IMG/VR virus record: IMGVR_UViG_3300009695_000007
Location: 1 to 51,757 of that record
Length of the DNA stretch: 51,757 nucleotides
Source: a virus
Reading direction: 5' to 3' (one strand)
The notes beneath the pieces are model-generated. The model saw nothing but the letters and a program-made list of their open reading frames with translations, had not been told where the DNA came from and did no database searches. A program made the translations under genes and the position numbers. This document shows, piece after piece, positions 22,860-31,321 of the stretch (the stretch's first letter is position 1; every line of letters begins with the position of its first letter).

Positions 22860-23066
22860 ATGAAAATTGAGGATATAAGAAATGAGAATTATTTTAAAAT
22901 TGAAAAGTTTATAAAAGATAGTGGATATACTTATACGGTTAAAGATGTGCTTGAGGATTATAAAAAGCATATGAATGGATATTATGTAAGCTGCACTATG
23001 GGAATTTGTATAAGACATTTAGAGGAAGAAATTAGAGCATTATGGAAGGAGGTAATTTTATGTTAA
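22860..23066 (+). CDS. Hypothetical protein, 68 aa
   Basis: ATG at 22860, five bases after the previous stop and behind AAGGAGGAG. Charged helical protein; 'YTVKDVLEDYKKHMNGYYVSCTMG' and 'IRHLEEEIRALWKEV'. Its 3' end overlaps the next start by seven bases and contains that gene's ribosome site. Unrecognised. Confidence 0.6.
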   Translation: MKIEDIRNENYFKIEKFIKDSGYTYTVKDVLEDYKKHMNGYYVSCTMGICIRHLEEEIRALWKEVILC

Positions 23067-23335
23067 AAGTAATAGAAACAAATTTGTCTATGGCCGGAGA
23101 TATTATTAAAGATCATCAATCAAGAGTTATTGAAGTAGAATCATGGGAAAGTTTTATTGAGGAGATTAAAAATGCAAGATTTGTTATGAGGACTTCTATT
23201 ATAGGATGCCTGTATGGTAATTCAGTTCCTAGAAGTTCAAAGATTGAAAATTTTATATCTGACGAGAAACATTTATCTTGTGATATTTATAACTATTCTG
23301 GAGTAAAAACTAAAAAGTTAGCTTATCTTGTTTAA
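23060..23335 (+). CDS. Hypothetical protein, 91 aa
   Basis: The ATG at 23060 is chosen because GAAGGAGGT ends eight bases upstream; an earlier ATG at 23042 lies before that site. Mixed alpha/beta protein, with 'RVIEVESWESFIEEIKNARFVMRTSIIG' in the middle. Stop is followed at once by a 17-bp word (23335-23351). Unrecognised. Confidence 0.6.
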   Translation: MLKVIETNLSMAGDIIKDHQSRVIEVESWESFIEEIKNARFVMRTSIIGCLYGNSVPRSSKIENFISDEKHLSCDIYNYSGVKTKKLAYLV

Positions 23336-23365
23336 CAACTAAATAATAATAAAGGAGAAAGAAAT

Positions 23366-24244
23366 ATGCGCCACATTATACTTCATTGCTTTCTTTGGCA
23401 ACTACAGGCTATAATTAAAAATCTAAGTAAAATAAAAGCTCAGGGTTATGATGTAATATTAATTTCTACAATAAATGAAATTAAGAAAGGTGATGCGTGG
23501 TGGTGTGATTATCAACCTGAGTCTTTTAAAATAGGTAATAGACATGGTAGTAAGGCAGATTTGATAGAATTATGCAGCAAAGCTAATAAACTAGGTATTA
23601 TTATATCGGTTGATATTGTCCTTAGACATGTAGCTGGAGATGATTATGGAAACCTAATTCCTCATCAAGACGTTGATAAAAGTTTAACATGTAATCCTAA
23701 TTTTTTAACTAATGCGCCTAATTGTACTGATTTCAATTCAAGATTTATGACAACGAATTATGCTTGTGGAATGCCCATGCTGAACTATAATAATCATGAG
23801 CTCCAGGATATATATGTGAAGTTTCTAACAGAGTTAAGGGAATGTGGAGTTGGATCTTTTCGTTTAGATATGATGAAACACTACAGTTTAAGCTCAGAAG
23901 GTTCAGATTTCTTTGAGAGAGTATTTGGTGGATTTCAGGACATGTTTAACTATGGAGAATGTCTAGATTGCAGCAGAGAACTGTTAGATGAATATACTAA
24001 AGTTATGAATGTCCTCTCAGATAAAGATTGTACAGATAAATCTAAAATGGTTACGTATTTTATGAGTCATGACACTGAATTGACATTTGGATATACTTTG
24101 CATATGACTGACGAAATTATAATTAGAGAATGGGAACATTTATTAAGAGATTATAAGGAAAGTCATGTATTGTTTTATTGTAGGAGTTTCTCAAATCTTT
24201 GGCAAAGTGATGAGATTAAAAAAATTAATTTAGAGTTAAGATAA
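23366..24244 (+). CDS. Compact alpha-amylase-family (GH13-like) protein, 292 aa
   Basis: ATG at 23366 behind AAAGGAGAAAG. The four GH13 signature regions appear in order: 'VDIVLRHVAGDD' (~residue 82), 'GSFRLDMMKH' with the nucleophile at Asp168, 'YGECLD' with the acid/base at Glu198, and 'FMSHDTE' with Asp236. 'YQPESFKIGNRHGSKADLIELCSKANKLGI' is the usual region before motif I. All catalytic residues are present, yet the protein is far shorter than typical GH13 enzymes and has no signal peptide or C-terminal beta domain. It would act in the cytoplasm on an alpha-glucan or sugar-bearing substrate. Unusual in this setting. Confidence 0.8.
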   Translation: MRHIILHCFLWQLQAIIKNLSKIKAQGYDVILISTINEIKKGDAWWCDYQPESFKIGNRHGSKADLIELCSKANKLGIIISVDIVLRHVAGDDYGNLIPHQDVDKSLTCNPNFLTNAPNCTDFNSRFMTTNYACGMPMLNYNNHELQDIYVKFLTELRECGVGSFRLDMMKHYSLSSEGSDFFERVFGGFQDMFNYGECLDCSRELLDEYTKVMNVLSDKDCTDKSKMVTYFMSHDTELTFGYTLHMTDEIIIREWEHLLRDYKESHVLFYCRSFSNLWQSDEIKKINLELR

Positions 24245-24268
24245 TTAAATAATATTTTCCAAATACTA

Positions 24269-24297
24269 TTGACAACTAAATAATAATTTGATATGAT
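24269..24297 (+). promoter_or_regulatory. Sigma-A-type promoter with 17-bp word as spacer
   Basis: TTGACA (24269-24274), 17-bp spacer, TATGAT (24292-24297). The word lies at 24272-24288 (ACAACTAAATAATAATT), a perfect copy. It starts transcription toward the 51-aa membrane protein gene. Confidence 0.75.
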
Positions 24298-24334
24298 ATA
24301 GGAAAGAAAGAAATTGATGGAAGGAAGTGATTAT

Positions 24335-24490
24335 GTGAAAAAACTCAATTGGCAAAATGTGATAGATGTGGCTTGGATAATATTTTGTATTATGATGCTT
24401 GTTTTTAGTCTAGCAGATAAAAACTATATAATGGCAACAATCTGGTTAGCATGGTGTATATTGAATTATAAAACTGATTATAAGAACTAA
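24335..24490 (+). CDS. Small two-span membrane protein, 51 aa
   Basis: GTG start at 24335 behind GGAAGGAAGTGA. After a short polar start there are two hydrophobic segments (residues ~8-26 and ~30-44: 'VIDVAWIIFCIMMLVFSLA', 'YIMATIWLAWCILNY') with a tight charged turn. Looks like a small holin-like or superinfection-exclusion-type membrane protein, but nothing specific identifies it. Confidence 0.55.
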   Translation: MKKLNWQNVIDVAWIIFCIMMLVFSLADKNYIMATIWLAWCILNYKTDYKN

Positions 24491-24493
24491 AGG

Positions 24494-24562
24494 ATAACTA
24501 ATGATTACAATGATATTTTAAGTGTGCTAATGGAGCCATAGGAGTATTGTAATAGTTATTTG
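24494..24562 (+). ncRNA. Structured leader in the 51-aa/106-aa gap
   Basis: ATTACAAT pairs with ATTGTAAT, and flanking ATAAC with GTTAT, giving a long stem around an internal TAATGG/CCATA arm. It lies in a 147-base gap without a gene. Confidence 0.4.
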
Positions 24563-24637
24563 ATGTAAGTGTTAGGGTAGAGTGTAAAAGAGCTGTATTA
24601 AAGGGAAATAATAGTAAAATTTGAGGAGGAATTATTA

Positions 24638-24958
24638 ATGGAATTATTATTAGGGAACGATTTAAGAATCACAACGGATGAATTTCAATTTATGTTACAA
24701 AAAATGAGTATCGTACAGGCAACACCAGAAGGAAGTAAGAAAAAGAAAACTTTAGAAAAGAACGTTGGAAATATTGTGTGGGTCACGACTGCTTATTGTT
24801 CTAGTTTAGAACAAGTTTTGAATCATGTAGCAAATAAAATTTTATTAGATAATGATGATTTAAAAGTTATTAAGGCAAAATTAAATGAGCTACAATGTAC
24901 TATAAACAATTTTACTGGAATACTTAAAATCGAGGTAAAAGCAGATGAGGAGAATTAA
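24638..24958 (+). CDS. Hypothetical protein, 106 aa
   Basis: ATG at 24638 behind GAGGAGGAATT. Predominantly helical with a basic loop ('PEGSKKKKTLEKNVG') and 'VTTAYCSSLEQVLNHVANKILL'. Soluble. The end overlaps the start of the 48-aa gene by 14 bases. Possibly a small DNA- or nucleoid-associated phage protein, but unrecognised. Confidence 0.6.
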   Translation: MELLLGNDLRITTDEFQFMLQKMSIVQATPEGSKKKKTLEKNVGNIVWVTTAYCSSLEQVLNHVANKILLDNDDLKVIKAKLNELQCTINNFTGILKIEVKADEEN

Positions 24959-25091
24959 TTTTTATGAGCAAGAAGTTGAGGTTGAATTAGGAGAAGTTAA
25001 TCATTATGAAGAAAGTTATATGGAGGACTTTGAGGATTATATTGAAATTGAGGGTTTGGAGGATTTAAAGGAAATATTAATTAGATATTAA
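24945..25091 (+). CDS. Hypothetical acidic peptide, 48 aa
   Basis: ATG at 24945, inside the end of the previous gene, with GAGGT upstream. After MRRINFYEQ the peptide is extremely acidic ('YMEDFEDYIEIEGLEDL'), a composition seen in DNA-mimic inhibitors. Overlap and ribosome site support it. Function unknown. Confidence 0.5.
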   Translation: MRRINFYEQEVEVELGEVNHYEESYMEDFEDYIEIEGLEDLKEILIRY

Positions 25092-25127
25092 ATCCAACAA
25101 TTAAACAATAATTAAAGGAGGTATTCT

Positions 25128-26522
25128 ATGAAAAAAGTATTTTTAGATTATTTACCAAAATTAGGAACAAAGACAGATTGGAAAAATTCAATAGGATATA
25201 GTGTCCAATTTATATATGATTCTTTTAAAGGAGAAATTAAAATAATAGAATATAATAATAAAATTCTAACCCTAAATTACAATGGAAATGAGTTTATGAT
25301 GTCATCCGGTGGTTTTATATCATGTAAATTAGGTAGGATAATGAGTAAGGTATATCCTGATTCAGGATTTAGATATAAAATAGGAGAAACTCTTATTGAT
25401 GATAAAAGGAATTTAACAATTACAGAAAGAGAGCATCAACAAGATAAGACTCAAAATTGGAAATGGTATAAATATACTTGCAATAAATGTGGATGGACTG
25501 AGGGATGGGTTAGAGAAAATAACTTGGTAAGTGGTAAAGGATGTTCGTGTTGTTGCCCTACTCCAAGAGTAGTAGTAGAAGGAATTAATGATATACCAAC
25601 TACAGCCCCTTGGATGGTTAAATATTTTCAAGGAGGATATGATGAAGCAAAACTATATGTTAAAAATAGTGGTAAAAGAATATATCCAATATGTCCTGAA
25701 TGTGGGCAAATTAAACACAATGGCTCGACAATAGATCATATAAATTGTAGTGGTTACGTAACTTGCTCCTGTTCAGATGGTCAAAGTTATTCAACTAAAC
25801 TTATGGCTGCTATTTTAAATCAACTAGATGTAGAATACAAAACTGAATATTCACCAAAATGGATACACCTTAAAAGATATGATTTTTATATACCTTCTAA
25901 AAATATTATTATTGAAATGGACGGAGGATTTCATTTCAAAGATAATAGTAGAAGCGGTGTGACATATGAGGAGTCAAAACAAGTTGATGATTATAAAGAT
26001 TTAAAAGCTAGTGAAAATGGTATAGAAGTAATTCGTATAGACTGTATAAAAGGCAATCTTGACTTTATAAAGCAAAATATATTAGATAGTAGTTTATCGA
26101 CTATATTTAATTTACTAAATATTGATTGGATAAAATGTGAAGAGTTTACCCTAAGAAATCTTATGAAAGCTGTTTGTAAATATAAAAAAGATAATCCAAC
26201 TTTGTCTGCCCCTAAAATAGGGAAAATCATGAATTTATCAGTGGGTACTATTATAAGATATTTAAAGCAAGGTACAGAGTTAGGTCTTTGCTATTATAAT
26301 CCCATTGAAGAAAAGTCAATGTCGTCCTCAAATAATGGCAGCATAGGTCATCAAATTGAGATATTTAAAAATGAAAAATCATTAGGTGTATTTAAATCCA
26401 TAACCGAATTAAGGAGGCAATCAGAAAATTTATTTAAAGTTAAGTTGTCTCATCCTGGAATAATAGGTGTATGTGATGGTACTAAAGATATTTATAAAGG
26501 ATTTATTTTTAAATACATCTAA
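25128..26522 (+). CDS. Homing-type endonuclease: zinc ribbons, Vsr-like nuclease, IENR1-like tail, 464 aa
   Basis: ATG at 25128 behind AAAGGAGGTATT. Residues ~118-220 contain several CxxC pairs ('CNKCGWTEGW', 'CSCCCPTP', 'CPECGQIKH', 'CSCSDG'). Residues ~235-310 form a Vsr/EDxHD-like nuclease: 'YDFYIPSKNIIIEMDGGFHF', then 'KASENGIEVIRIDC'. A helix-turn-helix segment follows ('APKIGKIMNLSVGTIIRYL'), and an IENR1/NUMOD-like DNA-binding repeat ends '...YKGFIFKYI'. This is a composite homing nuclease. It sits between two 17-bp words (25097 and 26522), directly before the RNA polymerase gene. Confidence 0.8.
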   Translation: MKKVFLDYLPKLGTKTDWKNSIGYSVQFIYDSFKGEIKIIEYNNKILTLNYNGNEFMMSSGGFISCKLGRIMSKVYPDSGFRYKIGETLIDDKRNLTITEREHQQDKTQNWKWYKYTCNKCGWTEGWVRENNLVSGKGCSCCCPTPRVVVEGINDIPTTAPWMVKYFQGGYDEAKLYVKNSGKRIYPICPECGQIKHNGSTIDHINCSGYVTCSCSDGQSYSTKLMAAILNQLDVEYKTEYSPKWIHLKRYDFYIPSKNIIIEMDGGFHFKDNSRSGVTYEESKQVDDYKDLKASENGIEVIRIDCIKGNLDFIKQNILDSSLSTIFNLLNIDWIKCEEFTLRNLMKAVCKYKKDNPTLSAPKIGKIMNLSVGTIIRYLKQGTELGLCYYNPIEEKSMSSSNNGSIGHQIEIFKNEKSLGVFKSITELRRQSENLFKVKLSHPGIIGVCDGTKDIYKGFIFKYI

Positions 26523-26553
26523 CAACTAAATGATAATTTTAGGGGGAATGGCT

Positions 26554-29247
26554 TTGAAAAAAGAAAATACTTTTGTTATGAATTTAGAAGCTTGCTACAT
26601 ATATAAAGACATTCTGGAAAATAAAAAAATAACATATAAGAATAGGGATTTGGCTAAATTATTCTCGGCCACTATCCCCTACAGTTTAGAGTCTATACGA
26701 ATGTCTAAGATGTTTCCAGATACTTTTTATACTGTTAATAATAAACAATATACTAAAAAAATAATAAACTTAACTTTTGATCAAAATTATAGTATTTGGA
26801 ATGCCGAAGAAGAATGGTTAGATAAAGAAGGAGAAACAAAAAAAGGTAAAAGAACACTAAAAGCTAATAAAAAGAAAATCAGAAGATATATATATGAAAA
26901 TGGATTTATTATGGACGATATTAAATATGTTTTCTATAAAAGAGGAGCTGGAAAAGCTAAAAATGGATTTGCTTTATTTATCCAAGACGATATGCGAGAT
27001 AAACTAATAAACAGAAGTAGATTAGGACTAATATTTGAGAAGGATGAATTGCTTGACCTTACTTCTCTACTTGCTTATGAAAGTTTAATATCTTCAGGAA
27101 TAGATTTTACAATTGAGTTAGATCCAAAAACAGAAATATTAATAATTGAAGATATATATGGCTTAGAGTTTGATAGTTTAGCCAGCGTAACAGAAGAAAA
27201 AAATAAAGTAATAACAACTAGTAATCAAATGGTTAAAATACAGAATTGTCTAACAGATGGTCAGGGATTACTTGATGAGTCAGTATTTGAAAAGTATGAT
27301 AAAAAAGACAAAGGATTTATGTTGCTACGAAGTGATTTTGTTAAATGCTGTGGATTTAACACTAAATTGACTAAATGGTTTGAAGAAAATGGAGTAGAAA
27401 CTATTAATGATATGTTTGGAAATACCTATGATGCAAGTAAAATAAAATTAGTTACTACTCCTAATTCTCTGAAGATATTAAAATTTGCATATAAGATAGG
27501 AAATGGAAATCCTACAGAATGTTTTGATTACTGGAAAGAAAATGTAGATAATATATTTGGGGTAGTTAAATGTGATAAGGAAGGTAACTATGGAAGCTAT
27601 AACCGAACTACATATCAACTCCTTAATAGTATACCTAATTTAACATTTGATGAGCTCATGACTATCACAGAACTTGAAAGAGAATACGTTATGCTACTTA
27701 AGAATGACTTTGCAGTATTTAGGAATTATCTAGGCTGTGATGCTAAATTAAGTTTAAAATTCGAGAAAAATATGGAGGAAGGTGACATTAGCTTATATGA
27801 GAATACAGAACTTATGAACGCTTTGCTACTAGTAAATTCTGATATGCAATATACTACAAAATTTAAAGATATGAAAAAGAAACTAATCTTTAATTATATA
27901 AGTCACTTAAGAGAAGGTAAAATTAGACTCAAAGATACTAAATATGTAACTATAATGTCTAATCCATATGAAATGTTACTTGCATGTATAGGTAAATATA
28001 AAGGGGAATCGATAATGCAAGGTAGAGAAGTATTTTGCGATTATTATAACGATGGACAGGAATTTTGTGTGTCCCGAAATCCCCACATCAATTCGGGAAA
28101 TGTCATGTACTCTAAAAATAAAAATCATGATGAATATAAATGGTTTAACTTAACTAAAAATATCATGGCTGTTAATTTTTTTGATAATGATATGCCAGAT
28201 AGACTCCAGGGAGAAGATACAGATTCTGATACAAATTTACTCGTTCCACATCCAATATTAGTTGAAAAGGCTAAATATTGTGAAGAGAATTTTGCAACTC
28301 CAATTAATAGGGTTGAAGGAAGTTCTAAACCAAGGAAAAATAACATGATAGAATTACAAAAATTAGATATCCTGTTGAGTAATAATTATATAGGTAAAAT
28401 AGTAAATACTTCTCAAATAATTAACTCCTATTTAAATGATGCTATCTCAAAAGGAGAATCAAAGGAAGTAATTGACGAATTATATCAGGCGAGTAGTAGA
28501 CTTTCAAGTATGTCTCAAATAGAAATTGATAAAAGTAAAAAGGTATTTGATAATATAAGCATGAGTAAAGAGTTAAATAGAATTAAACAAATACCTTATA
28601 TAAGATATAAACAAGAATTAGATACCTATGATCAGATGGCTAATAAAATGGTTGTGCCTAATTTTTTCAATATGATTTCTGACTTTAGTGAATATAGGCT
28701 ATATGAAAAATTTAACACACCCTTGGATATCCTTCAGGAAGTATTAATATTTAAAAATGCAAACTATAATAAAGGAGAGAAGCACAAACAACTTATTGAT
28801 TTATTAGTTAAAACAAAAGATTTAGATGGAATATATCAAATAAATAGTGCCTTAGCTATATTTAGTATTATAGAAAAATGTGGTAAGAAAATAAATGGCT
28901 TAAAAACAAAAACATGTACCTTAAATGATAAGGCTAAAAAAACAGTAGAAAGAAAAGCAAAACAAGACTCGGTTGATAATTTAAAAAAGTTAAAACCAAA
29001 TGATTCTACTATTCTTTCTATTTTTAAACAAAGTTTCGGTAATGCAAAAGATGATAAATTTGGATTTAAAAAATATAGTATGTTAGTTTTAAACCTTTTA
29101 TATATTTCTAAAAAACCTCAAACATTAAAATGCTTTAAAAATGATAATATGAATAGTGATGAAGTGTTAATAAAAATTAAAAACAATTATGATTTTAACA
29201 TATTTGGGGATAAATATCAAAAGGTAAAAAGAGGTGATTTATTGTAA
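26554..29247 (+). CDS. YonO-like single-chain DNA-dependent RNA polymerase, about 897 aa
   Basis: TTG at 26554 is favoured: AGGGGG ends seven bases upstream, while the ATG at 26548 is too close. Two-barrel polymerase signatures occur in order: 'YKRGAGKAKNGFALFI', 'TDGQGLLDESVF' (~residue 232), 'FMLLRSDFVKCCGF', 'FCVSRNPHINSGNV', then the metal-binding D-x-D-x-D as 'EDTDSDTNLL' (Asp555, 557, 559). These match the RdRP/YonO branch, in which SPbeta YonO (~900 residues) transcribes phage late genes. Length and position ahead of the virion genes agree. It probably transcribes late genes, perhaps independently of host sigma factors. Confidence 0.85.
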   Translation: MKKENTFVMNLEACYIYKDILENKKITYKNRDLAKLFSATIPYSLESIRMSKMFPDTFYTVNNKQYTKKIINLTFDQNYSIWNAEEEWLDKEGETKKGKRTLKANKKKIRRYIYENGFIMDDIKYVFYKRGAGKAKNGFALFIQDDMRDKLINRSRLGLIFEKDELLDLTSLLAYESLISSGIDFTIELDPKTEILIIEDIYGLEFDSLASVTEEKNKVITTSNQMVKIQNCLTDGQGLLDESVFEKYDKKDKGFMLLRSDFVKCCGFNTKLTKWFEENGVETINDMFGNTYDASKIKLVTTPNSLKILKFAYKIGNGNPTECFDYWKENVDNIFGVVKCDKEGNYGSYNRTTYQLLNSIPNLTFDELMTITELEREYVMLLKNDFAVFRNYLGCDAKLSLKFEKNMEEGDISLYENTELMNALLLVNSDMQYTTKFKDMKKKLIFNYISHLREGKIRLKDTKYVTIMSNPYEMLLACIGKYKGESIMQGREVFCDYYNDGQEFCVSRNPHINSGNVMYSKNKNHDEYKWFNLTKNIMAVNFFDNDMPDRLQGEDTDSDTNLLVPHPILVEKAKYCEENFATPINRVEGSSKPRKNNMIELQKLDILLSNNYIGKIVNTSQIINSYLNDAISKGESKEVIDELYQASSRLSSMSQIEIDKSKKVFDNISMSKELNRIKQIPYIRYKQELDTYDQMANKMVVPNFFNMISDFSEYRLYEKFNTPLDILQEVLIFKNANYNKGEKHKQLIDLLVKTKDLDGIYQINSALAIFSIIEKCGKKINGLKTKTCTLNDKAKKTVERKAKQDSVDNLKKLKPNDSTILSIFKQSFGNAKDDKFGFKKYSMLVLNLLYISKKPQTLKCFKNDNMNSDEVLIKIKNNYDFNIFGDKYQKVKRGDLL

Positions 29248-29565
29248 AATTGCTGAAATTGCAAGGCAAAATAATTTTAGCACCCTTCTAAACTAGATGT
29301 ATCAACGTGCTCACAACTTTGTATCTGTTCCGTATATAGTATATAATTGAATTAATTTTTATTATACAACTAAATAATAATTTGAGGTTGAAGTCAATTA
29401 TAGCAATTCGACTTACCTTTAATAAGCCTTCGTGCCTCGGCATTAAATAGGCTCCTTTAACGAAAAGTGGTTTAATAGGGCAGAGTAATATCTGCTCTAC
29501 CATTATATTTTTTTAAACAACAATTAAACAATAATTATAAATTCAAGGAAGAGAGGTCAAGTTTC
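29248..29565 (+). other. Structured intergenic region with two 17-bp words
   Basis: No credible gene. An AAATT/AATTTTAGCA stem lies just after the polymerase stop. A perfect word at 29366-29382 is followed by AAGTC/GACTT and GCAGA/TCTGC hairpins ending in a T run near 29510. A second word lies at 29520-29536, ahead of the ribosome site. This is the word-structure-word-gene layout seen elsewhere. Confidence 0.55.
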
Positions 29566-31029
29566 ATGGAGAAACGGGATACTGATATAAAAATACAATT
29601 TTTAGGAGCTAATAATGTAGTTACCGGATCATGCACATTATTAACGTTTCCAAATGGTTTAAAAATCATAATTGATTGTGGATTACTTCAAGATTCAGCA
29701 AAAAGTTTTGAAACTATACAAAGCATAAATGCTAGACCTTTTGAATTTGAAGTAAAAGATATATCCTATGCAATCCTTACTCATGCTCATTTAGACCATG
29801 TAGGGAGATTACCTATGCTGACTAAAAATGTATCATTCAAAGGTAAACTACTGGCTACGGTTCCTACAGTAGAGTTCTGTGCTATTAATATGCTAGACGC
29901 CGCTTATTTAAATGGAGCCCAATGTAAATATGAGAATGATAAAAAATCAAAAGATAAGAGAATTAAAAATAAAGATGGAATTGAAATAGAACCATTATAT
30001 ACAATGGGTGAAGCTCAGGAATGTGTAAGTATGTTACAAGGATATGACTTTAATAAAGAAATTCCTTTAGATAAATTCACTACAATTACATTTATCCCGG
30101 CAGGTCATATGCTCGGTGCTTCAATGGTTTTAATTAAATATAGAATTGATGAATACAAATTTAAAACGATATTATTTACAGGAGATACAAGTGGTAAAGA
30201 TGGTGAACATGCATTTGTTCCAATAGCAGCAGATATAGGCGAAGTAAATTATGTTATCTGTGAAAGTACTTATGGTGATAGATTACATCCTAAGAATAAT
30301 CCATTAGAAATAATGACTAAAGCTATTGAAGATACTTGTATTTCTCATAAGAAGACTTTATTAATTGCTAGTTTCTCAATTCAGAGAAGTTCAGAATTAT
30401 TATGGTTACTGAGAGAAGTATGTCTAAAAGCTGAAGGTAAATTTAATAATATCCCTATTTATTTAGATAGTCCTATGGCATGTAAAAGTCAAAAAGTTGT
30501 TGATGATAATAGAGAATTTTGGAATGAAAGAGATATTCAAAGGGATGCTGAATTAGGAGATTTATTCAGATGGAAACAGGTTTTATATACTAGTGATGCT
30601 AAATCAAGTAAATTACTTGCTAATGGAGATACAAAAATAATTATCTCTAGTAGTGGAATGTGTAATGGTGGAAGAATTCTAAAACATCTTGCTAACTTTC
30701 TACCAACTAAGAATTGTAAATTGTTGTTAACGGGATTTCAAGGTGCTTCAACTTTGGGACGTAGATTATTAGAAACTACTCAAAAAACTATCAGAATAGA
30801 AGGCAAACCAGTAAAAATAAATGCAAATATAGAACTTATGGAATTCAGTTCTCACGCAGATTGTAATCAATTAGTTGAATTACTTAAGACGAGTAAAAAA
30901 GGAAAGCTTAAGAAAGTATTTATAAATCATGGGAATCTTTCTGGAAGTTTAAATTTACAAAAGTTGATTGGTGAAAATTTACATGTTGAAGCAATAATAC
31001 CGGACAGTGAAGAAATATTTAAAATATAA
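29566..31029 (+). CDS. Metallo-beta-lactamase/beta-CASP nuclease, 487 aa
   Basis: ATG at 29566 behind GGAAGAGAGG. The metal motif HxHxDH is present as 'THAHLDHVGRLP' (~residues 72-83), then 'PAGHMLGAS', 'LFTGDTSG' and the beta-CASP blocks 'ISSSGMCNGGRILKHL' and 'EFSSHADCNQL'. This is the CPSF73/RNase J-like family of RNA endo/exonucleases. All metal ligands appear intact. Directly downstream of the phage RNA polymerase, it may process phage transcripts. A host-RNA decay role is the alternative. Confidence 0.85.
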   Translation: MEKRDTDIKIQFLGANNVVTGSCTLLTFPNGLKIIIDCGLLQDSAKSFETIQSINARPFEFEVKDISYAILTHAHLDHVGRLPMLTKNVSFKGKLLATVPTVEFCAINMLDAAYLNGAQCKYENDKKSKDKRIKNKDGIEIEPLYTMGEAQECVSMLQGYDFNKEIPLDKFTTITFIPAGHMLGASMVLIKYRIDEYKFKTILFTGDTSGKDGEHAFVPIAADIGEVNYVICESTYGDRLHPKNNPLEIMTKAIEDTCISHKKTLLIASFSIQRSSELLWLLREVCLKAEGKFNNIPIYLDSPMACKSQKVVDDNREFWNERDIQRDAELGDLFRWKQVLYTSDAKSSKLLANGDTKIIISSSGMCNGGRILKHLANFLPTKNCKLLLTGFQGASTLGRRLLETTQKTIRIEGKPVKINANIELMEFSSHADCNQLVELLKTSKKGKLKKVFINHGNLSGSLNLQKLIGENLHVEAIIPDSEEIFKI

Positions 31030-31062
31030 ATTAAATTAGGAAATAAGGGAGGAATTATCAAA

Positions 31063-31251
31063 ATGATAAAAACTGAACGAAATGAATTACTCAAAATTAC
31101 ACTAAAGGGTGAGCTCGTTTCTATAAATGAAACTGGTATAACCGTAAAAGATCTAAAAGAAGGAAGTTTAGATACATTGTTTTACAGTGATCTAAAAGAA
31201 TTATTAGGCAAAGAAATAACTATCGCAATTCAGAATAAAGAAGAAGTTTAG
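31063..31251 (+). CDS. Small conserved-looking protein, 62 aa
   Basis: ATG at 31063 behind AAGGGAGGAATT. Alternating hydrophobic residues ('LKITLKGELVSINETGITVKDLKEG') suggest a small beta-barrel. In SPbeta a protein of similar size (YonK) precedes a phosphoesterase-like gene in the corresponding place; I infer a counterpart from order only. A hairpin (about 31257-31294, AAGACA/TGTCTT) follows. Confidence 0.55.
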   Translation: MIKTERNELLKITLKGELVSINETGITVKDLKEGSLDTLFYSDLKELLGKEITIAIQNKEEV

Positions 31252-31321
31252 GAAATAAAGACAAGAGCTATCGTGAGATAATCTCCTCTGTCTTATTCAA
31301 ATAAGGAATGGAGGGGATTTA

